NCBI GenBank assembly: GCA_937874695.1
Contig: CALNAJ010000011.1
Location: 1-30,813, forward strand
Origin: an uncultured Lactobacillus sp.
GTDB taxonomy: Bacteria > Bacillota > Bacilli > Lactobacillales > Lactobacillaceae
Length of the DNA: 30,813 nucleotides
Reading direction: 5' to 3'
Shown piece by piece: positions 13,116 to 21,359 of the stretch. The notes below the pieces were generated by a model. That model was not told the DNA's origin. It searched no databases and saw only the letters and a program-made list of their open reading frames with translations. The position numbers and the translations under genes were made by a program. Position 1 is the stretch's first letter. Every line of letters begins with the position of its first letter.

Positions 13116-13904
13116 TTATGCCTGAAAGCGTTCATCATCGAAATGCAGGGCCTCTTTGTTGCCCTGACGAAGGCGCTTGAGTAATAGCGTCACGTCCACC
13201 TGAGATTCCGAAATTCCCATGAGATTGAGTCCACTAACCAGCAAATAGCGCTGGTGAAACTCAATCGCCGCCTGACCAGCGCACTCCCCCTGTGACAGCA
13301 GCGCATTCACAGACTGGGCGTGCCGTTGGGTATATTGGAATTCAGTCGTCATTTGATGCGCGATACGTAACGTTTCATCATTCTTCTTACGTAAGCGTTC
13401 AGCCGAATCACTGAAGATCATCTCCATCCCATTATCAAGTTGGGCCCGGACCTGCTTCTTCCCCCAAACGGGATTGATATTGTCGACGAATTGGAGTCCT
13501 ACCCAGCTGTTATGACCGCCGCGCTTGGGTTGCTCGGTCACAACGACTCGTAACTTGCCACTGACGATAGGTAACGGCTCACTCAACCCGAGCATTTTCA
13601 CATAACTCCCCATGTTGAGCCACACCATATTGGTCGACATCAGTATCAAATTAGCCAATGCTTTGGGCGTTAACGCTGCACGGAAAAAGCCATCACGCAT
13701 CGTCACCACGACGGAATCAGCTGCTAGATTCGTTTGCCGGAAGTTCTTGATGAAGACCACCGACTGCCAATCCAGCTCGGGCTCGCCAGTGGGAATTCGC
13801 CGGATCACGTCGTCCAACTGTAACTTCGTAAAATCAATCACATTTTCCCGTTCGATCTGACTGCGCAGTTCGGGGCGAAGACCGCGGGTTAATGGGTTAA
13901 CCAT
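13116..13904 (-). CDS. Hypothetical 262-residue protein, faint ComK-like central pattern
   Basis: A soluble protein that I cannot place firmly. Segments around residues 105-165 (L-P-I-V-S-G-K-L-R-V-V-V-T-E, S-W-V-G-L-Q-F-V, and V-R-A-Q-L-D-N-G-M-E-M-I-F-S-D-S) follow the order seen in ComK-type competence regulators: a W-I/V core strand followed by an N-G-x-x-x-x-x-x-S motif. The protein is longer than ComK (about 190 residues), with an extra helical C-terminal region (about 190-262), so this is only a weak resemblance. The ATG at 13904 has an AAGGAGA site six bases upstream. It stands alone, with an A/T-rich 326-base upstream gap (13905-14230) that also carries the promoter of the divergent HTH gene and an 8-bp A/T palindrome near 14110-14133. 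Confidence 0.5.
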   Translation of the reverse strand: MVNPLTRGLRPELRSQIERENVIDFTKLQLDDVIRRIPTGEPELDWQSVVFIKNFRQTNLAADSVVVTMRDGFFRAALTPKALANLILMSTNMVWLNMGSYVKMLGLSEPLPIVSGKLRVVVTEQPKRGGHNSWVGLQFVDNINPVWGKKQVRAQLDNGMEMIFSDSAERLRKKNDETLRIAHQMTTEFQYTQRHAQSVNALLSQGECAGQAAIEFHQRYLLVSGLNLMGISESQVDVTLLLKRLRQGNKEALHFDDERFQA

Positions 13905-14230
13905 AGATATTCTCCTTAATAGGAAAATTGAGGTATTCGATAGCTTACCATGGCCTTCCTGTTACCCGGCTATAGATTGCCACAAAAACCGAATGATAGC
14001 AAGAAATATACATTGAATTTTTAAAATTAATTTCAGAACGTATGTCAGCCTAAAGTGCTAGTATAAACGGTTTCTGGCGGACATCATTTGTTAGTTGATG
14101 GACGAACTATAATTTAATTTATATCGATTAAATTCGAGTTTTCTCATAAAACAGTGCAAACTTTCATTGGGATTTCATGCAATAGCCAGAATTACTTGGT
14201 ATACTCTAGGAAAAGGTGAGGTGAAGGGGT

Positions 14231-14863
14231 ATGACCAAGCAACGACATCCGTTGGGCGACGTGCTATACAAGGCCCGCTTGGTATTGGCGGATGGTGCCA
14301 GTCACGCGGAGGTTTTGAAAAATTTAGATATTCCCGGCTGGTATCTGAGTGAGTTGGAACACAACCACATCGTGCACCCCAACCCGGATCTGTTGACGTT
14401 GATTTTCCAGTGCTACGGCCTGAATGACGAACAAGTGGCCGCGTTGCAACAAACACCGGACTTAACAACGGCTTTATTTGAACTGACCCTCACCACGGAA
14501 CTAAACTTGGCGGCCAACCATCACGAAACGTTGGACTGGCCCGACAGCGCCACGTTTGCCGCCCAGCATGGCGTTATTAGAATGCGCGACCCCCGCGCCG
14601 TCAACAGCTACGCCGACATTCTCCGGTGCATTCGCTTGGAGCATGAATGGTGCCCCATCCACACGGCCAGCCTAATCTACGGCGTCTCCCCCATGGCCTA
14701 CTGGCAAATGGAGGCGGCCCAGATTCCCGTGTCCAATGAGGTCATTGCCATGCTGGCGGAACGGTTGCGTGTGGACAGCTTGCAACCGTTCTTGGAAGCG
14801 GAAAACCTGTACGCCGCAGTCAATGAACAGTTGCGAGAACATCCCGAGAACTTGCCAAATTGA
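14231..14863 (+). CDS. Protein with two XRE-like HTH segments
   Basis: A 210-residue protein with two helix-rich segments that look like lambda-repressor-type HTH repeats: residues about 10-65 (A-S-H-A-E-V-L-K-N-L-D-I-P-G-W-Y-L-S-E-L-E) and about 128-180 (T-A-S-L-I-Y-G-V-S-P-M-A-Y-W-Q-M-E-A). Each has the usual 'helix, G/D turn, recognition helix, E' pattern, though the consensus is degenerate. A tandem arrangement suggests a DNA-binding regulator or an internally duplicated protein. The ATG at 14231 is preceded by AGGTGAGG and AAGGGG. A TATACT -10 lies about 30 bases upstream. It converges on the first S-layer gene and shares its terminator hairpin. Confidence 0.6.
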   Translation: MTKQRHPLGDVLYKARLVLADGASHAEVLKNLDIPGWYLSELEHNHIVHPNPDLLTLIFQCYGLNDEQVAALQQTPDLTTALFELTLTTELNLAANHHETLDWPDSATFAAQHGVIRMRDPRAVNSYADILRCIRLEHEWCPIHTASLIYGVSPMAYWQMEAAQIPVSNEVIAMLAERLRVDSLQPFLEAENLYAAVNEQLREHPENLPN

Positions 14864-14875
14864 GTATTTTGAGAT

Positions 14876-14910
14876 TAGAAAAAAGGACCGCTCCGATTGG
14901 GGCGGTCCTT
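14876..14910 (-). terminator. Terminator of the first S-layer gene
   Basis: A perfect 9-bp stem (14883-14891 with 14902-14910) is followed on the minus strand by six T's. It lies 18 bases past the S-layer stop. The hairpin may also slow plus-strand transcription from the HTH gene, but no T-run is present on that side. Confidence 0.85.
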
Positions 14911-14927
14911 CGTGTAACAGTGATTAA

Positions 14928-16310
14928 TTACTTGTTCGTGTAGTAGTCGTTAACGCCAGTGGTCGTTTGTGCCTTGGCTGGAGAAGTTCCAGTCTTTTCT
15001 GAAGCCGTGTAGAAGGCCTTAGTTGAGCTACCGAAAGTCCCGGCAATCGTGCTAGAAAGCTTGAATTCCGTGTAGTAGTCCTTCGTATCGTTAGACTTCT
15101 TGTAGTTAGGCGTGTCAAGCGTTCCTAAACCGGCATTCGTCAGGTAAGTGGATGCATCTGAAGCAGTGAAAGTAGCTTCAGAGATACCCGTGAACCCAGC
15201 TGATACAGTAGGGAAGGCTACAGTGTTAGCGGTAGCGGTCGTCCCAGTCGTGTAAGCTTGGATACCCTTAGCAGCTTGGGAAAGGTCCCCATTACCAGAC
15301 GTCTTGTAGAACGTGAACTTAGATGTCGTTGGTTGGTTTTGGTTAACGAGTAAGGAAATCGTGTCACCCGTCTTGGCATTGCCCAAAGCAATCTTATTTG
15401 AGCTATCGCTAGCCACATAACTGTAACCAGTGCCAGTCAAAGCAGCCTTACCCCAAGCATCAGTAGCTTGAGTCGCAGCATCGGTACCAACAGCGGTACC
15501 CTTAACAGTTGATAAGGCCTTCGTTGCGTCAGCCTTCAAACCAGACAGCGTCGTTGAAGCAACAGTCTTACCTGAACCTGAAGCCACGAAGTTAACATTC
15601 ACGTCAGTAGCAGCGTTAAACGTGGCACCAGCTGGCTTCGTCGTGGTAACGGCCTTTGAGTAAACCCAACCGTTAACGTTTGCGTTAGTGGCGTCGGTGA
15701 CGTAGTAGTAAGTTGAACCTTCACGCGTCTTCTTGATAGCTGATTGTACAGTCAGCACATCATTAGCGTAGTCGGTCGTGTCCTTAACAGACTTCGTTGC
15801 CTTGTATTGCGTGTAGTTAGGAGCGCTCCACGTAACGCCAGACTTACCAGGCTTGGCAAAGTAAACGGTCGTGTTAGCAGGCATCGTAGCGGCCTTCGTC
15901 GTTGAAGCCTTCTTGATTCCACCAGCAAAAGTGCCAGCCTTCTTACCGCCGTAAACGTAACCACGGTACTTACCGTCCATGGAAACGACCTTGTAGTAAA
16001 CAGTCCCCTTGTTCGTCGTCTTTTGGTAGTAAGCACGGAAGTAGTCAGCGGACTTCTTGGAAGAAGCCAACTTCTTCATCGTGTTCTTTGAGGCAACGAT
16101 CTTGGCACCTTTAACAGTCCCTGGCTTGGAGTAGAGGGCGTTCTTCCCAGTAGGTTGAACGTTCCGCTTCGTAGCGTCGGTGTTCAGGGTCTTACTTGAG
16201 ACGACTTTAGCCTTGCTAGCAGCTTGGGCAGTGGTTGAAACCGTGGCAACGGCTCCTAAGCTCAAAACAGCTAAACCAAGGTAAAGTGATTTAGTTAAAC
16301 TTGATTGCAT
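14928..16310 (-). CDS. S-layer protein paralog 1 (Levilactobacillus SlpA-D type)
   Basis: A 460-residue secreted surface-layer subunit. It has a signal peptide of about 30 residues (S-L-Y-L-G-L-A-V-L-S-L-G-A-V, likely cut after A-Q-A). The lysine/tyrosine-rich N-terminal half (about 31-220) holds three successive repeat-like units, including N-A-L-Y-S-K-P-G-T-V-K-G-A-K, G-K-Y-R-G-Y-V-Y-G-G and R-E-G-S-T-Y-Y-Y-V-T. In L. brevis SlpA this half binds the cell wall. The Thr/Ala/Ser-rich C-terminal half, which self-assembles in SlpA, differs from the other three paralogs here. The ribosome site AAGGGAG is about ten bases before the ATG. Codons favour GCT, ACT, AAG and AAC, suggesting high expression. 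Which of slpA/B/C/D it corresponds to cannot be said. Confidence 0.93.
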   Translation of the reverse strand: MQSSLTKSLYLGLAVLSLGAVATVSTTAQAASKAKVVSSKTLNTDATKRNVQPTGKNALYSKPGTVKGAKIVASKNTMKKLASSKKSADYFRAYYQKTTNKGTVYYKVVSMDGKYRGYVYGGKKAGTFAGGIKKASTTKAATMPANTTVYFAKPGKSGVTWSAPNYTQYKATKSVKDTTDYANDVLTVQSAIKKTREGSTYYYVTDATNANVNGWVYSKAVTTTKPAGATFNAATDVNVNFVASGSGKTVASTTLSGLKADATKALSTVKGTAVGTDAATQATDAWGKAALTGTGYSYVASDSSNKIALGNAKTGDTISLLVNQNQPTTSKFTFYKTSGNGDLSQAAKGIQAYTTGTTATANTVAFPTVSAGFTGISEATFTASDASTYLTNAGLGTLDTPNYKKSNDTKDYYTEFKLSSTIAGTFGSSTKAFYTASEKTGTSPAKAQTTTGVNDYYTNK

Positions 16311-16357
16311 AATGTACTGTCTCCCTTGAATGTTTAAGTTATGTGTTAACGTCCCTT

Positions 16358-16398
16358 AGTATACCAAATTAAATATAAATTTACTGATAATTAGTCAA
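16358..16398 (-). promoter_or_regulatory. Promoters of S-layer gene 1
   Basis: Two overlapping candidates: TTGACT (16393-16398) with a 17-base spacer to TATTTA (16370-16375), and an extended -10 TGGTATACT with TATACT at 16358-16363. Dual promoters are known for L. brevis slpA. The leader would be about 40-50 nt. Confidence 0.6.
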
Positions 16399-16453
16399 AC
16401 TTTCGCTGCCTTAACCACTAGCCCTCTCGGCCATCGTCAAAAGCGGCCGCAAC

Positions 16454-16483
16454 TAAAAAGGAACCGCCATTTCTGACAGTTCC
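16454..16483 (-). terminator. Terminator of S-layer gene 2
   Basis: GGAAC (16460-16464) pairs with GTTCC (16479-16483), with an inner TCA/TGG pairing. On the minus strand five T's follow. It is about 20 bases past the stop. Confidence 0.7.
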
Positions 16484-16503
16484 CACGTTCAAATTTAAGA
16501 GTA

Positions 16504-17892
16504 CTATAATACGCTCCAATTTCCCCCATTAGCAGTCGCGGTCGCCTTGCCACCGACTAATGTTGCCTTAAAGTTAGCGGTCAACACATCCCCATACTTC
16601 GCCAGTTTATGGCTGCTTGCAAAGGTACCGGCGTCAAAGACAAAGTCGTAGTGGTAGAGGTTCCCACTCTGATCCTTGTAGGTCTTGGTCCCGCTAATAT
16701 TGCCGCGGTTAATCCCAATCTCAACCTTGGTCAGGTTAAGTTCCCCAATCAGTTGGCCAGCCTTACCGCTCAGAGCTTGTACTGCATCCGTAGAAAGCGT
16801 TATGGCCAGCTCCTTGCTGGACAGCTTACTACCATTGCTCAAGCCATCGACCACCGCAACCTTGCCGTTATCAACGCCATCGACGGTCAATTGCAATTGC
16901 GAAGTGGCTGCCGACATCACATCGACATAGACCGTGTTGCCATAGGTCGCGCCAAGCACGGCGCTCGACACTGCAGTCGCGGACGTTGCCTTATAACCGC
17001 TAGGCGTCATCGACGCAACATAATCGGTCAAATTGATCCCCGCAGCGTTCTTGGCATTGTCCACGCGACTTCCGGCATGGGTATTGGTCTGTGCGGTGAC
17101 CCAAGTGGCATTCCCCACCGACTTGCCATTCTCGCGATAGACTACGTTGACACTGTTATCACTCGTCGGTGTCTGATCAACCTCGCCCACCATCAAGCCA
17201 CCAAATGACGTGCTAGCCGCGTTCTGGTAGCCCTTGCCGGCATAAATCCAGCCTGCAATTGATGCATCCGTCGTAGATGTAACGTAGTAGTACAGCGTCC
17301 CCTCCCGCGTCTTCGTCTCAGCCTTGGATACCGTGAACGTATCGTGCTTATTGGACCCATACAGATTGACCTTGTGCGCCTTGTACTGCGTATTCTTCGG
17401 TGCCGTCCATAATGTATTCTTGTTAACATTTTTCAAATGGAAACCGGTCGTTCGCGATGGCATCGTGGCAGTCTTCGTGGTCTCGGCCACTTCAATGCCG
17501 CCCGCTAAGACGCCCTTCGTACTACCACCGTAAATGTATCCCCGATACTTGCCATTCATCGAGACAATCTTGTAGTAGACCGACCCCCGATTCGTGACCG
17601 CCGTGTGGTAGGCCCGGAAGTAATCCTTCGAGTAGCCTGACTTCGCTAACTTCTTAACCTGCCTGGTGGAAGCCACCAGCTTGGCGCCTCCAACCGTTCC
17701 CGGCTTGCTATAGATGGCGTTAGACCCAGTCACCGCCACATTCTGCGCATTCTTGCCCAGCGCCGACTTAGACACGATCTTCGCGTTCGATGAAGCGGCT
17801 GCCGTGTGCGCCGGACCAATCGTGGTCGTGACCGCACCGAAGCCCACCGCCACGACTCCTAAACACAGCGATTTCGCTAAACTAGATTTCAT
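16504..17892 (-). CDS. S-layer protein paralog 2
   Basis: A 462-residue secreted paralog with a signal peptide ending near A-H-T-A-A-A. The wall-binding half is conserved: N-A-I-Y-S-K-P-G-T-V-G-G-A-K, D-Y-F-R-A-Y, G-K-Y-R-G-Y-I-Y-G-G, R-E-G-T-L-Y-Y-Y-V-T, G-W-I-Y-A-G-K-G-Y. The C-terminal half is closest to paralog 4 (F-G-G-L, D-N-S-V-N-V-V-Y-R, Y-G-D-V-L-T-A-N-F-K-A). It lies just upstream of paralog 1 in the same direction, with its own terminator and promoter between. Codons lean to GCC, ACC and GTC, unlike paralogs 1 and 4, which fits weaker expression or a different history. The ATG at 17892 has an AGGGGAG site. Confidence 0.9.
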   Translation of the reverse strand: MKSSLAKSLCLGVVAVGFGAVTTTIGPAHTAAASSNAKIVSKSALGKNAQNVAVTGSNAIYSKPGTVGGAKLVASTRQVKKLAKSGYSKDYFRAYHTAVTNRGSVYYKIVSMNGKYRGYIYGGSTKGVLAGGIEVAETTKTATMPSRTTGFHLKNVNKNTLWTAPKNTQYKAHKVNLYGSNKHDTFTVSKAETKTREGTLYYYVTSTTDASIAGWIYAGKGYQNAASTSFGGLMVGEVDQTPTSDNSVNVVYRENGKSVGNATWVTAQTNTHAGSRVDNAKNAAGINLTDYVASMTPSGYKATSATAVSSAVLGATYGNTVYVDVMSAATSQLQLTVDGVDNGKVAVVDGLSNGSKLSSKELAITLSTDAVQALSGKAGQLIGELNLTKVEIGINRGNISGTKTYKDQSGNLYHYDFVFDAGTFASSHKLAKYGDVLTANFKATLVGGKATATANGGNWSVL

Positions 17893-17931
17893 GCTATTTC
17901 TCCCCTGAAAAAGTTGTAGGTGAACAGGGAC

Positions 17932-17937
17932 AGTATA
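17932..17937 (-). promoter_or_regulatory. -10 element of S-layer gene 2
   Basis: TATACT on the minus strand, about 40 bases before the start codon, the same hexamer as at the other surface-protein genes. It lacks the TG extension and has no clear -35 (TTTTAA at 17 bases). Confidence 0.4.
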
Positions 17938-18081
17938 GCGAGTCGTGACTAAAATTAAAAGTGACTATTGACCATGCTTGATGTAAATAATTATAATCAC
18001 TCATCAGTTTATTTATAGAACGAGCGGCAATCATTGTCCTGGCTACCTCGCCACCGCTTATAAATCACAGGTCATTTATTT

Positions 18082-18612
18082 TTAAATATTGGTCGCCTGT
18101 TCATAATGAGCGAGCTTCTCCAGCAGGCCCTCAGCATCCACCTCAGCTTGGCGACAACGTTCTTGCATAATCTCTTGATGATTGCGTACAAAGCTACTCA
18201 GTGTCACCGGAGACAGCAACCAGCGCAGCTTGAGTTCCTGATCGTAGGGCTGCAGGGCCATGTTGGCTTCGATATCGATCAGGAGGCTTTCATCGAGTCC
18301 CAGGACAACCGCCGCTTCCGATTGGGAGAGGCCCATCTCCTGACGGGCGGCCCGAATTTCTTCCGGTTGGAGGAAATTATATTTCCGCCGGTAAATGGCA
18401 AAATCCATCCGAAAATTGTAATCCGGATCATCGACCGGTTCCAGGTATTCCTCCTCATCATCAACATCGGCGGTAGCTGGCACCCAGTAACGGTGCGTGT
18501 TGGCAATCGGTTCGCTGAAAATCGTGAGGTGTTCTTCAACTTCAATAACTTTGAAATCCACGGGTGCGCCCGTGATATCCGGATGACTGACACGTGCAAT
18601 AACTTTGACCAT
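18082..18612 (-). CDS. HTH (XRE-like) protein, MqsA-type antitoxin-like
   Basis: A 176-residue protein. The N-terminal half (1-80) is acidic and beta-rich with D-V-D-D-E-E-E-Y-L-E-P-V-D-D. The second half carries Y-N-F-L-Q-P-E-E-I-R-A-A-R-Q-E-M-G-L-S-Q (about 91-110), continuing S-E-A-A-V-V-L-G-L-D-E-S-L-L-I-D-I-E. This matches the 'L-x-P-x-E-I-R-x-x-R-x-x-x-G-L-S-Q' start of HTH domains in MqsA/YgiT-type antitoxins, but the N-terminal zinc cysteines of MqsA are absent. I chose the ATG at 18612 because of the AAGGGGAG site. A longer frame to 18660 lacks one. A short coding-like ORF (18653-18805) precedes it. Antitoxin or regulator is inferred from the HTH only. Confidence 0.6.
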   Translation of the reverse strand: MVKVIARVSHPDITGAPVDFKVIEVEEHLTIFSEPIANTHRYWVPATADVDDEEEYLEPVDDPDYNFRMDFAIYRRKYNFLQPEEIRAARQEMGLSQSEAAVVLGLDESLLIDIEANMALQPYDQELKLRWLLSPVTLSSFVRNHQEIMQERCRQAEVDAEGLLEKLAHYEQATNI

Positions 18613-18652
18613 GTAGCTGACTCCCCTTTCGAAAACCCCAGTAACGTGACGC

Positions 18653-18805
18653 TTACACAAATTCCATAATGTTTTGCAAACTCCATTCTGTTTTCAACGT
18701 CTCCGTCAATTGCCCCTGAATAAATTCAGAGGCTTGTCGCTCACGTGTCTGATGACACAGTAGTTGAACGTGCCAGTTAGGCACTCCTACTCGTAGTGGC
18801 AACAT
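18653..18805 (-). CDS. Short coding-like ORF inside the TnpB element's right-end region
   Basis: A 50-codon ORF (open for about 14 further codons upstream, overlapping the last bases of tnpB) has protein-like composition, including P-N-W-H-V-Q-L-L, R-E-R-Q-A-S-E-F-I-Q-G-Q-L and E-W-S-L-Q-N-I-M-E-F-V. It ends 40 bases before the HTH gene. There is no clear ribosome site at the ATG. It could be the 3' remnant of a gene interrupted by the TnpB element, the partner of the downstream HTH gene, or chance reading of the guide-RNA region. Confidence 0.3.
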   Translation of the reverse strand: MLPLRVGVPNWHVQLLCHQTRERQASEFIQGQLTETLKTEWSLQNIMEFV

Positions 18806-18830
18806 CATCGGGTAATTGACAGCTACCCGT

Positions 18831-20054
18831 TTAACTATCAGGATCTACCCAATAGCCGCTAGCTTCGAAATCTTTGGTCGCTTGACACCACTCAGCCATT
18901 CTTGACCAAGCATCTGCCCCTAATCGGTCATCGTTACAACGATACTGGCATTGTTTACACCAATACTCGTGGCTATCATGATGGCGATTAGTTTTCTCAA
19001 CCATGCCACATCTAGAGCATCTCTGTGAGGTGAAGGCCGGATTGACTTTCACAACGGCACTCTGAATGGATTGAGCTTTGTACGTTAGGAAAGATTCTAG
19101 CTGGAAGAAAGACCAGGAACGATGGCTGTTTCGTAAGGAATTAGGCAGGTCATCAGTGTTGAATGTCACGTTAGTTAAATCTTCCAAAACAAAAACCGTA
19201 TGCGAGCCGTATAGTGCAACGAGTGTCTTAGCTAACCAATGATTCACATCGGTCATCCAGCGGTTCTCTCGTTGAGCCAGTCGCTTCAGCTTTTTCTTAG
19301 AAGCCTTGGTGTCTTTCCTTTGTAGCTGTCGACGGGTCTCTAGGAACCTCTTCCGCTTATATAAGACCTTTTTGCCATCAAAGAATAATGTCTTTCCTTT
19401 ACTATCAAAGGCAGCTACTAGGAAGCGCAGGCCACGATCAATACCTACGATTTGAGGATTGTCCTTAGCATCGAAGTCACTAACTTCTTTCGTGACACCA
19501 ATGTGTAGAAACCACTTGCCATAATTGTAGACTAATTTTGCAGTACCGAGTTTCCAATCTCCGTGAAAATAGTCTTCGAAGCCCTTGTCGGTAAAACACA
19601 TCTTCGTCCGCTTACCCAGGGTGGTGATTGAGATTCGTTTCATCTCATCCACAAAGGAATAGTTTCTTTGACGAACTAAATCTGCCTGTGGTCGACGAAA
19701 ATGGATGGGTTTCACCAACCAAGTCAAGTCCCTGGGAACTTGAACCCATTTGTTGCCCTCGTTCTTATAACGGTAAGGATGTTGTTTCATCTGTTCCTGA
19801 ACAGTTTTGTACCGTGCTACGACCGTCCGAAAAACAGACTGGACCATCTGACTATTCAACTGTGATTTCTGTCGGAGAACTTGGTACAGCTGATGATTGA
19901 TTTTTAACCAACTTAACGAAAACTCGTGGTCAAATATCCATTGACTGACAATGTTAGCTAATCGCTGGTACTCTCGGCTCATTGCTAAGAAATCTGCCGA
20001 CTGATTGTTGTCTGGATAGAGTCGTAATTTAATCGTTCGGCCTAATTTAGCCAA
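18831..20054 (-). CDS. tnpB: TnpB, RNA-guided RuvC nuclease of a solo-TnpB transposon
   Basis: A full-length 407-residue TnpB. Basic N-terminal region (1-200), then the RuvC-like nuclease with all three acidic residues visible: D206 in V-G-I-D-R-G, E291 in F-V-L-E-D-L, and D375/D376 in C-N-D-D-R-L-G-A-D-A. The zinc ribbon C346-x2-C349 ... C366-x2-C369 sits before the last Asp. TnpB proteins cut DNA guided by an RNA from the element's right end and are ancestors of Cas12. The start is TTG at 20054, with GGGGAGG six bases upstream, giving the usual M-A-K-L-G-R-T-I-K-L-R-L-Y-P opening. Frame and catalytic residues are intact, so it may be active. Confidence 0.9.
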   Translation of the reverse strand: MAKLGRTIKLRLYPDNNQSADFLAMSREYQRLANIVSQWIFDHEFSLSWLKINHQLYQVLRQKSQLNSQMVQSVFRTVVARYKTVQEQMKQHPYRYKNEGNKWVQVPRDLTWLVKPIHFRRPQADLVRQRNYSFVDEMKRISITTLGKRTKMCFTDKGFEDYFHGDWKLGTAKLVYNYGKWFLHIGVTKEVSDFDAKDNPQIVGIDRGLRFLVAAFDSKGKTLFFDGKKVLYKRKRFLETRRQLQRKDTKASKKKLKRLAQRENRWMTDVNHWLAKTLVALYGSHTVFVLEDLTNVTFNTDDLPNSLRNSHRSWSFFQLESFLTYKAQSIQSAVVKVNPAFTSQRCSRCGMVEKTNRHHDSHEYWCKQCQYRCNDDRLGADAWSRMAEWCQATKDFEASGYWVDPDS

Positions 20055-20187
20055 TAGCTACCTCCCCTGAAGATTGGTCTAAGTATACCATGTTTAGCCA
20101 CTCGGCAGGGGAACACATGTTTTGGAAAGTGTTAAATTCTAGCATTCATCCTGCGATTAAAATCGTAGGTTTCCTACTTGGCCTTTA

Positions 20188-20219
20188 ATGACTATACCGA
20201 ATTTCGCCGGTTTAGTCAT
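20188..20219 (-). repeat. Left-end hairpin of the TnpB element
   Basis: Arms ATGACTATACCG and CGGTTTAGTCAT pair over 12 positions with one mismatch around an eight-base loop. It lies about 135 bases upstream of the tnpB start, the place expected for the imperfect subterminal palindrome of IS200/IS605-type ends. Confidence 0.5.
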
Positions 20220-20256
20220 GGATGTTGGCTTACAAATAAATTCATAACTTAACGAT

Positions 20257-20291
20257 TAAAAAAAGACGCGATGTAAGCTTCTCATCGCGTC
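20257..20291 (-). terminator. Terminator of the ImmA-FRG operon
   Basis: A perfect 9-bp stem (20265-20273 with 20283-20291) is followed on the minus strand by seven T's. It is 10 bases past the FRG gene stop. Confidence 0.9.
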
Positions 20292-20300
20292 CGTCTCACT

Positions 20301-21359
20301 TTAGTTTTCAACCACTTGATACCACTTGTTCACATCAACATGGCCTGTATCAGCATACTTAGCCTTTAGAACCCCCAAGTACATATAGAAGTCTGGAAAC
20401 AGATCCTCTGTTCGATAGTAATAAGAGTTTAGTTTGCTTTTAATATCATTCACAGCTGTCGCGAGAACATTTACTTTTACGCGTTCTTCATCTTGAGCAA
20501 CTGGTAAGTCCCCGTCAGGAAGATTTACAGCTGTTGCTGAATCCAACGAACTCCGAACATATTGTAATCGCAAACAGACTCGGGGAATCTTGCTCTCCCC
20601 TGACAATCCGTTCATATCCAACTTATCGAAATTCAGAAAGGCACCCTTTTGAACCGAAATCCGCCTATTCTGCTCGCGCTTAACGACTTCCTGATACAAT
20701 GAATTTCGCCCATCTTCGCGAATAAAGAAGATGTCGAGCTGTGGTTCGTCACCCTGATTGGCATAGCCGTCTACCATGAATAGCAGAGAAATAAATGGAT
20801 TCGAACTGACATCAATCAGCGGCGTCCCCAATCCATAATGCTGTAACTCCGCTAAATTTGCAGCGCGTTTATCTAGATTATCATGAATAGAAAAATACGA
20901 GACATTTTCTGGGAATTTTTGAGCAACCGATTTATAGATTTGCTCGTAGTTGCGCCTAAAATCGTCCGTATATCCCGTGCCCCCTTTTCTAAAGAGGGTT
21001 GGTCGCAAGTCCCAGTTGCCTGGCTGTCCTCGGTATACAGTCTTATATCCCAGCTTCAATCGATTACTGATCTGATCAATAATTTCTTTCAAGGCATAAA
21101 ATACCGACCAAGACGAATGATCCTCCGTATAGGCGTGATCAACCTCTAAGCTTCTAAACACTGGTCCCAAACTTTCCTGCAATTCCTTTAGTAATTCACT
21201 TTTATGTGACTCACCATCAACTTTAATCTGCGTCAATAAATAGATTAAATTGCCATCAAACTCCGTGTTAGTCAATTGCAAGTCAACATTCATCGTATCA
21301 AAGACTTTTTTAGCATCATACAGTTCCTGTTTGGATTGATAATTATCTGTCACTGCCAC
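20301..21359 (-). CDS. FRG-domain protein
   Basis: A 352-residue cytosolic protein with an FRG domain: V-Y-R-G-Q-P (about 108-113), R-P-T-L-F-R (about 119-124) and L-Q-H-Y-G-L-G-T-P-L-I-D-V-S-S-N-P (about 172-188), where most relatives have T-R-L-L-D-W-T. FRG domains are widespread in phage-defence and toxin-like loci; their biochemical activity is not settled. The GTG start at 21359 abuts the TGA of the upstream ImmA gene (TGAGTG), with GAGG eight bases before, so translation is coupled. A terminator follows. The residues after about 250 do not show a recognised domain. The gene probably works with the metallopeptidase as a two-gene module. Confidence 0.85.
   Translation of the reverse strand: MAVTDNYQSKQELYDAKKVFDTMNVDLQLTNTEFDGNLIYLLTQIKVDGESHKSELLKELQESLGPVFRSLEVDHAYTEDHSSWSVFYALKEIIDQISNRLKLGYKTVYRGQPGNWDLRPTLFRKGGTGYTDDFRRNYEQIYKSVAQKFPENVSYFSIHDNLDKRAANLAELQHYGLGTPLIDVSSNPFISLLFMVDGYANQGDEPQLDIFFIREDGRNSLYQEVVKREQNRRISVQKGAFLNFDKLDMNGLSGESKIPRVCLRLQYVRSSLDSATAVNLPDGDLPVAQDEERVKVNVLATAVNDIKSKLNSYYYRTEDLFPDFYMYLGVLKAKYADTGHVDVNKWYQVVEN

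Larger units (their letters stand above)
18700..20230 (-). mobile_element. Solo-TnpB insertion element (IS200/IS605 or IS607-like), ends approximate
   Basis: The element contains only tnpB, without a Y1 or serine recombinase transposase in the window. The likely left end is marked by a 12-position stem with one mismatch (20188-20199 with 20208-20219), a subterminal hairpin typical of IS200/IS605 ends. The right end lies below 18831, where small hairpins occur (18809-18814/18824-18829; about 18715-18734). In such elements the 3' end of tnpB plus right end encodes the guide (omega/reRNA). Exact borders and target motif could not be fixed, and no target duplication is expected. Being solo, it would need a transposase in trans to move. 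Confidence 0.55.

Noticed and set aside
16609..17208. Plus-strand ORF of 199 codons
   Set aside because: Antisense shadow of S-layer paralog 2, caused by GC-rich third positions; no start signal.
18106..18669. Plus-strand ORF of 187 codons opposite the HTH gene
   Set aside because: The minus frame carries a recognisable HTH and ribosome site; the plus frame has neither.
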